DNA of 64,000 nt, taken from positions 48,568-112,567 of the forward strand of contig VWZL01002061.1 of NCBI GenBank assembly GCA_013396915.1, written 5' to 3'. Origin of the DNA: Stercorarius parasiticus. Taxonomy: Eukaryota; Chordata; Aves; Charadriiformes; Stercorariidae. The translations under genes and the position numbers were made by a program. Under the pieces are notes generated by a model that worked only from the letters and a program-made list of their open reading frames with translations, ran no database searches and was not told the DNA's origin. Shown in pieces: positions 11,513-21,473 of this stretch. Numbering within the stretch: position 1 is the stretch's first letter; each line of letters starts with the position of its first letter.

Positions 11513-13060
11513 AGATTTAAAGAAGTGGCATTAAAATGCTGGCAAGCACAGCTCAGCATTTTAATGTGGAAGACTATAAGGGAGGAGTTATTTATTTGAA
11601 ATTAAGTTTGGTTTTGTCATTTAATAATTAAAAGAAGAAGATGATATAGACTTTAATGTTCAAAATCCTCCATTTATGCAGCTCTAGATAGGTAAATAAA
11701 TCTCAAAGCATGATATGTGGACTTTACTTATTTAATTAAATTGTCTTTACTTTTACATATAATAGAATGTACAATGAGTGAAATTATAACCTCCAGCAAG
11801 GCCAATGAGAGGCACTATAGTGAAATATAAAGAAAATTCTTTCTTTGGAATGTAGAAAAATAAAAGGGTAAATGCTTAATGTGCTTAGGTCATCTTTGGT
11901 GCCTGGCTGCTTCATTCAGAACTTGAGAATCCTACAGTTGTTATTCACAGTCTGTACATTATGTATAGAACACTTAAGCTGAACAAAGTAGGACCAAAAA
12001 TAGAGCAGCCTAAGCAAGGATGCACAGCTTAAATACCAAGGAAAATTGAGATTGCCCTATACCATCCCATATTTTGCTATTTTAACCCACAGATGGTAGA
12101 GCAGAATCATTGCAACTTGCTACCCAATGTTTGGGAATCATAAAAAAGGCTAAGGCCTATGTCTCCACTTTCAAAATCTCAATTTAATGACAGTTTAATG
12201 TTTCTGAGGTTTTTTGTGACCAGAGGTGTAGGAATAAAAGTTAAATTCATAGGGTTACTCAGAGCCCATACAGGTGTTCCAGATCACAGGCTAATGGTCT
12301 GAAACTTGCCACTGTCTTGTATAGGGTATGTAGGGGGTCCAGCATCCTAATTTAGACACCTAAGTTAAATGCTTAAAATTTTGCAATATGAATATACTCC
12401 ACCAAACTAGTCCAGCCTCTAGTCTCTTATCAGCTTGATTTATTTTTCAGTCTCTCTAAAAGTCTCTTGTCTCCACGCATCTTATAGAACCTAAAATCAA
12501 GCATAAAGTTCTAAAAATTTTGAAGGAACAAGATCAAATCATTCTGCCCTCAAAAGGAAGTATAAGGAAGAAATAAAAAAGATCACTGGATGCAAAATGA
12601 AAAATGGAATCCCTTATGATAATAAAATTACCTTGTTACATTCTAAAAGTTATGCTACCCTATTCCTGGGTTACTTTTTTTAATGATGCACTTGTGACAG
12701 TATTTGTACCAGCCAAAGCTGCAGTCTGCTTCTGACAGCAATGGAAAGGATGTTAATTTTCACTAAACCAAGAGATGAGACATGTTTTACAATTAAATGA
12801 ATCCAAAAAAATAATTTTTTGAGAAATTAAGGAGTCTGAACATGAAAATTGTCTAAACAGAAAATAAGCTTAGAGATTTCACCACAGTGGCATGACATAT
12901 TTCTGGATCATGAGCAACAATCATAAGCAATGATTATAAGCAATAGACAATAAGGCTATAGGGATCTGGAAACAATGTTATCTCACTCCTAGGTTTTATG
13001 GCGGAAGAAACTAAGGAAAATTATTAAGATAAATCCTTATAATTCATCAATGCTTTATTA

Positions 13061-13113
13061 CAGTCTATATTTGTATATATATAAACAGTCTATTTTTGTA
13101 TATATATATAAAC
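13061..13113 (+). repeat. Two-copy tandem repeat, about 25 bp, TA-rich
   Basis: The unit 'cagtctatatttgtatatat' plus 'ataaa' occurs at 13061-13085 and again, with two small changes, at 13086-13113. Confidence 0.75.
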
Positions 13114-15539
13114 ATTATACTACTAATGCTAGGGCCTTAACTAAGACTCCTAGATGGTCATAGATAAAATATTGTGCCATCTTTTACTAAATGTAACATA
13201 CATAAAGCAAGCTATATCAAATAATACCAAGACTGATCAAGTTTTTCCACACAGGCCAACAATGGATACCTAGAGAAAACTGTAAATATATAATGAGTTA
13301 ATTCCAGAACACTATTCCAATACTCAGTAATTTATGATTCAGGACAGGACCCCAAATAGATTCTTGTGGAACTCTACCCGTAACCAGCCTTCTTTCATTG
13401 ATGACATTATTTACTACCCTTGCTTACTTCTTTCAAAAATTTATCTGTTCCTTCAAACGTTTCCTATTATCCTATAGGAATTTTTTTTTATTTCTTCCAA
13501 ATTTCTCAGTTTGCTCGATTTTTATAGGAATAATTGGGTTAAGATCAGTTTCAGGACTTTACCACCAGGCAATAAAGCCAGTTATTGCCTTAACAGTACT
13601 ATTTCTGTGTACAAAGGGTTGAGGACAGACTGGATGATGGCAGACAATGCAGATGGTCATGAATCTCTGGGGAAGTATAGATATTTAGTATAGATAGAAT
13701 GTAGTATAGATACTGCTTTTCTGTGGAGAAAAGGTCAATCCCTATGAATATGCCTAGAGCTGTAACCTTCTTTCACTTGTTTTGTCTGGGTTTTTTCATT
13801 TCCCTTATTTTTCTTACATTAATCCTAGCTGTCTTTTGTGTGTGTTAGCTAAAAAATAATTGGTTTATACTTTTAAGATGCATCCTGCTTCCTGTGTGTC
13901 TCTGTGCATAGCTAAAGACATGATAACTCAGTGGGGAATTGTAATGGAGTGCTTTTCTTTCTTCCTGAAACTCAGCTAAAAAGTTAAATATTCTGAATGC
14001 TGGAGTTGATAAACTGGGCCTAAAATACATTCTTAGTGGTTACATAAAAGATTTCTATCTTAAGACGGAAATCCACATGTTAAGTTCTCTCTGATAATTG
14101 CAGTTTCAATGATCTATAACTTTATTGAAAAGGTTTATCAGCCTTCTGTTAACATATCCTTATATTTATATTTGCACTAATGTAGTCTTTCCTAAATTTG
14201 CTACAACAAACAACTTTCCTAATAATAATTAGCATTTATATCTAGGGCTAACTCCAGAAAATGTCTTCAATTATGCTCGCATGCAAAATTCGGTATTTAA
14301 GTCCTCTGGAAATTTTTATTACTGGCTACAGCCACTGCAGCTACAGGATAAACACTTATAAAATAAGGCTGAGAATGTACATATTCAAATTAATATCTTT
14401 TTTTGCAGCAAGCCAATGACAAGGCTCCCTCATGACCTTCTAAACCAATATGTTCTCAGATACATACAATGTAAAAATTACACACATTTTGGAAAAAAAA
14501 CAAACAAGCCAAAAACAGTCTTCAGCATTGTTGCACAGTTCTGGATGCAGAAAAGATGGTGAAAGTGAATAGTTAAAGTCTAAAAGGGATTCAACATGGC
14601 ACAAAATGCAAGGTCTGGATGGTGACTAATGGCACTTGACTTGGTGTCAACACAAAGCTCAAATTCAATCATTTCAAGGCATATGTCAGTGTTGGCATAG
14701 CATACTTTTAGTGCCATCACTGAACAATATTGAAGCATAACATCACAAAAATCAGATTTATTTAACTAAGCTTTTAACTGTAGTCAAAAGCCATTCCTGC
14801 TTGCTAGCCATGGGATAATATGATATCCACGGAACTACCATAGTGAAGCAGATCAATGGTACCATGATCAGCATTGGTTTTATCAAGTGACATCATCTAA
14901 ATTGTTTTGTATAAAGAAAACTGTTAAGTGAAAAAATCTGCAATTGTATTCTTTCTTAATGTATACAAACCAGAATAATTGTTAAGATATTATTTTTGCT
15001 CTGCATAATACAATTTTATAAAAGGAAGAGAGTCACCCAAGATTGCTTCAGGATTGAGACAGAATAGTTTTGTATTATGTCTTCAGTACCTCCCTGAGAA
15101 TAAAGTGTATCCTTTAGGACATTTATAGCATCTGTTAACATACAATACCACATGTTGCATTCATATAATAATTTTATACTCATCTCAGTCATGGAAATTT
15201 AAATACTGTCACGTCACATTTGGAAATGATCATGTGATGAGACTGTTCCTCCATTTCTCCAGATTGCTAGCCCTGAGGTTCTTACATCATCAAATCTAAT
15301 TAAATAGCCACATTCCTAAGATGCGTTCGTTTTTCATGGTACACAACCATAGGTTTATGCAAATGGTCTCCCTGGTTACATCTTTCAGAAATCTAAACCA
15401 ACAAAAAGGAACCCCTTATATTCTTTTTTGTTGTACAGATTTAGGACTGTTTTCCTTCCCAGCAAAGCTTTATGCTATAGGGTAGTGTAATGCCAGCATA
15501 ACTAGAGCATATAAAGAACCAGAGAATATAAATAATACA

Positions 15540-15581
15540 TTATATATGTAGTCAATATAATTATATATGTAACCAATATAA
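15540..15581 (+). repeat. Two-copy tandem repeat, 21 bp
   Basis: 'ttatatatgtagtcaatata' + a at 15540-15560 is repeated at 15561-15581 with gt changed to ac in the middle (19 of 21 identical). Confidence 0.8.
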
Positions 15582-15954
15582 TGGAGAAGAAAGCTGCTGC
15601 AAATTTAGCATTTGTAAAGTATTTTCAGGTATAGCAAACGTATGTGAATTATGGTAATGAACAAAACATACAGAGACTAAAACTGAAGACGAAATACAGG
15701 TAATATTTTGCAGTCTCTTTTCCACTGTGAGAGGGCAAGGTGAATTATTTTTGCATCTAATCATCTGAGCCCTCTGTAAGTGAACTTATAAGAGATATGT
15801 ATTCAAATGAAAATCAAGGAGGAAAAAAGAGTTTTCCGAGTAAAACTTAAATTCTGAAAACTATTAACTCAAAAATGAACCATGAAACATAAGGTGAAAC
15901 AATTTAGTTAATAAATTAGCTTGCTTAATTGTAGGAGATGGAAAAGAAAAAGTG

Positions 15955-17185
15955 CAAGTCTCAGTAGATATGCCATTTTCTCCTCAGTCTTCATGAACAA
16001 GGTTTCCCAGGTTTTTGTGATTAATGAAAGGCTTTAAAGTGGAGGAAAAACGTCAGCGGTGGATGAGGATCAAGTCAGGGATTACTTGAGTGACCTTTAC
16101 TTATGACAACCCATAGCACCCACCAGGCTGCATTCTGTGGTGAGAGAGCTGCAAGATGTCCTTGTGAAGCTGTTGTCTATCATCTTTGACAGGTAATGGA
16201 GATCGGGGATGTCCCTAGTAATTGTAAGAGGGCAGCTCTTGTACTATCTTCAAAAAAGGCCGAAAGAACAATCCAGAAAACTATAGACCAGTCAGCTTCA
16301 CTTGGTCTGTGAGGAAAATCATGGAACTGATGTTGCGGATGAAACCAAATAGGAGGACCAGTTGAGACACTGGAGGGCAACGTTCCCTCCTCTAGAGGGA
16401 GCTAGATGGGCTGGAGGAATTGGCTGATGAAATCCAACAGAGACAAATACAAAGATCTGAACCTGGAAAGGAAAACCCCTAGCAATGTTACAGGCTGGGG
16501 GCTGACAGTCTAAGGAGCAACACAGGGAAAGAAACCTCTGGTGGCCCTTGCAGCAGATAAGCCAAGAGCATGTGGGGCTGTATGAATCAGAGAATAGGGA
16601 CCTGGCTGAGGCAAATGGCTGCATCTCTCACTCAGCACTCATTAGACCATATCTAGGTTACTGTGTGCAGCTTTGGGACCTCCAGCACAGGAAAGACTTA
16701 TGAACTGTGGCAAGTTCAGTGGAGGGTCACCAAGGCGGTCAAGGTTAGAGCAGTTGCTCTGTATGCAGAGGTTGAGAGACCAGCACTTGTTCAACCTGGA
16801 GAAAGGACAGCTAAGGAGGGACCTAACTGTAGTTTCCCGTATGGGGAGGTCATCAAGGAAACATATCCAGGCTGCTCGCAATGGCATGTGGCATGAGGAT
16901 AAGAGAAAACAGGCATAAATTGAAAGAAGTGACCTTCAGGCTAGACATAAATAGTACCTTCTTCACCATGAGGACAGTTGAGCAATGGCGCAGGTTGCTC
17001 AGAAAGGATGTGTGGTCTCTGTCCATGGAAGTTTTCAAGACACAAATAAACCAATCAAGCTCTGAGCTACTCTGTCTGACCTCAGAGCTGACCTTCTTTA
17101 GCACAGGATGATGAGCTAGAGACCTCCTGAGATAACTTTCCTACCTGAATTATCCTACAGTCTTATGATTCTAAGTCTCCATCTA
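15955..17185 (+). mobile_element. CR1 LINE remnant with internal deletion of the RT core
   Basis: Plus-strand CR1 about 1.2 kb long. 15955-16340 corresponds to the N-terminal reverse transcriptase (RT) region of ORF2, with a 'gatcaagtcagggattactt' block and a conceptual W-R-I-G-D-V-P-S-N-C stretch at about 16195-16225. From about 16345 the sequence jumps to the region after the catalytic motif ('gagacactggagggcaacgt', 'aattggctgatgaaatccaa') and runs through the C-terminal part ('cattagaccatatctaggtt', 'aagtgaccttcaggctagac') to a 3' end at 'cttatgattctaag'. The central RT palm (several hundred bases) is therefore missing. Many stops and frameshifts occur. Its subfamily differs from the copies at 17.9 and 37 kb. 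Confidence 0.85.
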
Positions 17186-17747
17186 AAGCTTCTTAGTTCT
17201 TGATTCAACTGACATGAAGGGACACTGTAATCACAGAGCCTAGAATCCAAATCCCCAGCACTCTGATAGGTTCCTTTTGGAACTGTGGACTTCTGCAAGA
17301 AATATCAAAATCAATAGCAAAACAGTGGTTTGGATTTGGGGACTTATACATTTTCACATTAAATTTCAAAGACAGGGTAGTCTTGATCAAAAGACTAGGA
17401 CCTTTATTCATCTCTCTTGAAATACAACGTAGTTTTATTACTCTTCCCTAATCAATATGCTAAAAAAAACCCTAATTAATTCAAAGGTCTACAGCCTACC
17501 TTTCTTATGCATGTGTTCTATTGCAATCATACAATTGCTGTTCAATCAAAAGCAAGAAAAGGGTTCTGAAAACTTAAGCACTGACATCAAAGTGTCATGG
17601 AGCAGGAAGGGCTGGCTGCTCCCCTGCAGTGAAGAGACAGACACCACGAGGATCCCAGCCATGCCCTGGTGCTAAGGGTATTGAGCAGAGCTGGGGACGA
17701 GTAATAAATAGTGTTCATGAGCAACACCCAATATTTCAAGTAGAAGT
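17186..17747. other. Unique sequence between two CR1 copies
   Basis: Mostly AT-rich. A slightly GC-richer patch at 17590-17700 shows no family I know. No coding evidence. Confidence 0.5.
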
Positions 17748-18023
17748 GTAATGATAGGACAAGGGGTAACGGCCTCAAACTGAAAGAGGGTAGATTTAGA
17801 TTGGATATCAGGAGGAAATTCTTTACTGTAGGGGTGGTGAGGCACTGGAACAGGTTGCCCAGGGAAGCTGTCAATGCCCCATCCCTGGAAGTGTTCAAGG
17901 CCAGGCTGGATGAGGCTTTGAGCAGCCTGGTCTAATGGGAGGTGTCCCTGCCCACGGCAGGGAGGTTGGAACTAGATGATCTTTAAGGTCCCTTCCAACC
18001 CAAACCATTCTGTGATTCTGTGA
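17748..18023 (+). mobile_element. CR1 LINE 3' end, relatively well kept
   Basis: 5'-truncated CR1 of about 276 bp. It has 'gatttagattggatatcagg', 'ggcactggaacaggttgccc', 'ccatccctggaagtgttcaa' and a tail 'aaggtcccttccaacccaaa' followed by ttctgtgattctgtg. Its clear family match suggests it is younger than the 10.5-kb copy. Confidence 0.93.
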
Positions 18024-18330
18024 AATGGTGAGCCAGGACCAGGGGCTGGCTGATGGATCCTGTCAGGAACAGCAGGAGATGGTGCCAGAGACTAACTGCA
18101 CTGTGGGTCCAAGAGGCCTGCCCAGCAGACAAGCTACCCAGAGTGCTGGGCTGAAGTCCAGAGATGGGGCTGGGAACCCACACACTCATCATGTCACTGG
18201 GTGCCCACGGCTAGGCTGAAATGAGGCTCCTGAGATCCTTGTAAAGGAGTGCAACAGGATTCCAGGTGAGGCTGGGAAGGTACCGTAAGGCCTACTGGAG
18301 TCCTCGTGGACTCTACACAAAGGACATGCC
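18024..18330. other. GC-richer block, unassigned (similar to 19.4-19.7 kb)
   Basis: This block directly follows the CR1 tail. It shares a patch with 19361-19720: 'ggctgaaatgaggctcctga' here against 'gactgaaatagggctcctgg' there, and 'tgaggctg' further on. It may belong to an old dispersed repeat. No coding signal. Confidence 0.35.
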
Positions 18331-19360
18331 TAGATATCAGATCATTATATAGGACACATTCACGTTCCCCTAAATTACCTTTTGTACTGCTGCATAGTTC
18401 TTGACAAGATGTTAAGTTTGTTATGAAGGAAACCAGAACTTAGCAGGAAGAGAGGAAAAAGCTGAGGAGATGGAAAGAGAATGATGGAGAGGATGGTGGT
18501 ATGGTGCATATTCAGATCTCATCCCCAGATCTCATCCACAGCATGCATTAGGAACACAGCAGCTGTATATAGACAACAATTTGAAAAATGATACTTAACT
18601 CCATGCCTATAAATACAGACAGAAGATTACTTTTTTTAAGTTCATAGTTTAAACAATGTTTGTAAAACAAGGTAATATTTTACCTAATTGCTTAGATGTG
18701 AAAGCAAGTTGAAGTTCTGGGAGCATTTGATTGTATGAGAGCCACTGAGGTCAGAATAACATTGAAAATGGGTAAAGTTCAAAGAATATACACAGTGTGA
18801 GGATGTACTCGTATGAAAGAAAAGAAGAATAGAATGAGAAGGAGAATCAATGAATGTCTCAGACATCTGAACAATACTTCAGATGTCTAAAGTATTTTTC
18901 TGGTACTCAGGAATGCACTCCTTTTCTTTTATGTTTTCAGTGAATTTCCCACAGTGTCTCAGATCTCATTGGAATTATGGAGGCATTTATTTCAGTCAGA
19001 CAAAAGTGAAAGAGGGAGAATGAATAGCTAACCTTTAAAAAGGTTATACATCCATTTAAAAGCTATTTATGCTGCCAGTTTTACTTAGTCTGAACATGCT
19101 TCACCACCCTTGTCATGCTACACACTTTGTAACCTCCCATTAAATTTTCCAGGCTTTCCTGGTCTGATAGCTACTGGTAGTCACTTCCTTAAATATCTCC
19201 CAATTGCTTTCAGTCAAAGAATAGGGTTTCTGAATAAAATTATTATGCAAGTAACTGATCAAGAAAGTAGAAAGGCAAACAAAATCAGTACAATGAAAAT
19301 CAGTTTAGATTTAAACCCTTTGTGTGAGACACTTGAAAAAGACAGGTTTATAGCAATGAT
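18331..19360. other. Unique AT-rich DNA, no gene seen
   Basis: No recognised repeat or coding signal. Confidence 0.55.
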
Positions 19361-19720
19361 CAGGTTTAGAGTACACAGGATCAAGCCTGGTGAGGGGAAC
19401 CAGGATCAGTCACAGCCCTATGGTGTTCAGGCAGGACCACCGTGATGAGGCTGAGTTGAGGTCAAGCTGGGAAAACAGTCCACAGGTCAAGATCAATGGG
19501 ATCAAGTACTCCTGCAGCTGAGCTGTAGATCATCAAGACTACAACTCAGCTTGGATAGCAACGGAAGACCCAGACTGAAATAGGGCTCCTGGGAGCATGG
19601 TTAGAGTGTGTAGGTGGAGGCCACAGATGAGGCTGATCAGGGACATTTAGGTTTGTTGGTGCCCTCAGGACAACGTACATTTCTCCTTTGTCTCTATCCT
19701 CAATCTTAAAGAATTTCTCA
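19361..19720. other. GC-richer block, unassigned (similar to 18.0-18.3 kb)
   Basis: Wording such as 'ggtcaagctgggaaaac' and 'ggtcaagatcaatgggatca' looks like degraded internal tandem variants of GGTCAAG. With the patch shared with 18.2 kb this suggests an old unclassified repeat. No open frame of note. Confidence 0.3.
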
Positions 19721-20404
19721 ACTGGTGTTCTATACATATAGCAATATACAATTATTATTATTTTAAGAATAATGTAGATCTACCCAAATATTGGGGGAGG
19801 GAAGGGAAAAAGTTACTTTTGTTACATACTTTATCAACAACAATGTTAAAGTTGAACCACTGCCAACAACTTTAAGTACATTTCATTAACATTTCTTTCT
19901 AGGTAAAAGTTATTTTCTCTGAATTTACAGCCTAATGTATAACTTTTTTTACAAACACTTTATGCCAAATTACAGAAATAAAATAGGTTCAAAATGAAAA
20001 TAGGTTTTAATATCGTCTGCTCCTATTGGCTCTGTCTAACTGCTAATGCAAGAGGAACAGGAATCAATCTTTAACCCGTGAAAAATGGCTTGTATCCAGT
20101 GCTTGTACTGGCTTGTATGCACACTTCAAAGATTTCCCTTTGCAGAGGATGCTGGCAGTACCCCTATTACCACAACAGTGTCCAGAATCCAAAATGGCTT
20201 TACATATAATTATTATTTTTCTGCATTTCCCAGTTTACCATCTTGCCAGTATGTTGCTTAAGAAAGTCTCAGCAGATGCCAAGGTGAACAGCTCTGGAAC
20301 CAGCATGATCTGCAGTGAGGTGCTCTAGCACAGTGCACAGGAGCATTTCCCAAACCAGAGGGACCTTAGAGGGAGCTGAGACACCTGCCAGTATCCTGCA
20401 GCTC
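19721..20404. other. Unique AT-rich DNA ahead of the CR1 5' portion
   Basis: Nothing recognised. The last 100 bases become GC-richer and could already belong to the CR1 5' end. Confidence 0.5.
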
Positions 20405-20458
20405 GTGTGACAGCAGCTGATGAGACCAGGGCAGGGCCAGGAGCAACGGTGGCCAAGC

Positions 20459-20478
20459 CCCGCCCCAGCATATAAAAG
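20459..20478 (+). promoter_or_regulatory. CR1 promoter-like GC box and TATA box
   Basis: CCCCGCCCC (a GC-box type site) is followed closely by TATAAAAG at 20471-20478, about 75 bases before the ORF1-like frame. In avian CR1 the 5'UTR carries the internal promoter. Whether this copy is transcribed cannot be told from sequence. Confidence 0.4.
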
Positions 20479-20552
20479 AAGCCTTTATGGAGTGCTAGTG
20501 ACCAGGAGAGGCAAACAGGCAGGCAAACAGGGCATGGTGCGTCAGCAAGGGT

Positions 20553-20900
20553 ATGGCACGGCAGTTTGCACAGCAGTTTGTGTGGAAGGGTGTTCAGGAA
20601 GAGCGTGAAATTCTGCTGGATCAGGGAGCAATGGTATCCAGCTGGCAGAAGGCTATGTCCACTCTAAACTCTGCACCCACTGTGACTGATGCAGCTTCCC
20701 AGATGGAGAGTGTCACCCATGCTGTCTGCCACGTGTCAGGCTGTAGGATGTACCCTACTCTCATGTCATTATCGGACAGCAGTAGTGAGCACACCTGTGG
20801 GAGGTGTGCCCAGGTAAAGGAACGCCTCCGCTTAGTGGCACAGCTTAGGGAGGAGGTGAGTTGGTTGAGGAGTATCAGGGAGTCTGAGAAAGAGAGATAG
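20553..20900 (+). pseudogene. CR1 ORF1, N-terminal zinc-finger and coiled part
   Basis: A 115-codon open frame. Residues about 55-82 give C-H-V-S-G-C, then H-T-C-G-R-C, matching the cysteine/histidine zinc-binding region known as PHD-like in CR1 ORF1. It is followed by a charged, leucine-containing stretch (about residues 86-115) that can form a short coiled coil. ORF1 proteins of CR1 bind nucleic acid and associate with the element RNA. The frame ends at a stop at 20898-20900, and the esterase part resumes only at 21117, so the protein is broken. Confidence 0.7.
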
Positions 20901-21116
20901 ACCACTGGAATCACAGTCTACCTTCCCTGGGACAGGCTTAACAGGCAGACAGGACACATGATAGGGAGGATTCCCTATCACCACCTGTCTGAACGCAGTG
21001 ACTTAAGGTAGAGAGGGCAATGGCGACAAGTTCCTGCCCAGCACAGCAGGTGCGTCTCCTCTGTGACCACTCCACCTTCCCAGGTGTCCTCGCATAATAG
21101 GTAGGAGGCTCTGCAA

Positions 21117-21473
21117 GTGGAACCGAACAATAATGATGATGGTGGTTCATCTAGCTTGGAGGTGTCACCAAGGTTAAGTTGGACTACATCCTATATCAAA
21201 ACTTCTTCCATAAAGAAAAAAAGACAGGTCACTGTCATAGGAGCCTCTTTCCTGAGGGGAAAAGAAGGCCAAATATGCAGACCGGACCCACTTCTTTGGA
21301 AAGCCTGCTGCCTCCCTGAGGACTGGCTTAAAGATGTGAAGACAAAGCTTCCTACCCTGGTACATCCCTCAGATTATTATCCATTATTGATTTTTCAGGT
21401 AGGCAGCAATGAAGTTGGAACAAGAAGCAAGCACTCAGTGCAACCTTGGTTTGGTGCCTTATTACGTAAATAA
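21117..21473 (+). pseudogene. CR1 ORF1, start of esterase domain, truncated
   Basis: A 118-codon frame with V-T-V-I-G-A-S-F-L-R-G at about residues 39-49 (21231-21263). This is the GDS-like block of the SGNH-type esterase described for CR1 ORF1. The nucleophile-position Ser is kept, but the usual Asp of GDS reads Ala. A P-S-D-Y-Y-P-L-L segment and V-G-S-N-E follow at about residues 84-99 (the oxyanion Asn block). The rest of the domain, with the catalytic D-x-x-H end, is missing. Confidence 0.7.

Larger units (their letters stand above)
10881..15954. other. Unique AT-rich DNA, 5 kb, no gene seen
   Basis: No gene seen. It includes a poly(A)/(CCAAA) stretch at 11475-11512, a 25-bp tandem pair at 13061-13113, a 21-bp tandem pair at 15540-15581, and a short motif at 12349-12368 shared with 41282-41302. 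Open frames are short and AT-driven. Confidence 0.55.
20405..21470 (+). mobile_element. CR1 LINE 5' portion with promoter region and ORF1
   Basis: This is the upstream part of a CR1 element: a GC-rich 5'UTR, a TATAAAAG box and a decayed ORF1. CR1 copies are nearly always cut at the 5' end, so a copy that keeps the 5' end but stops inside ORF1 is unusual. It lacks ORF2 and the octamer tail and breaks off near 21470 in AT-rich DNA. This implies a later deletion or rearrangement rather than normal 5' truncation. ORF1 is split by stops between 20901 and 21116. Confidence 0.75.

Noticed and set aside
16180..17111. Several 66 to 101-codon frames on both strands
   Set aside because: They are antisense or out-of-frame readings of the CR1 remnant at 15955-17185.
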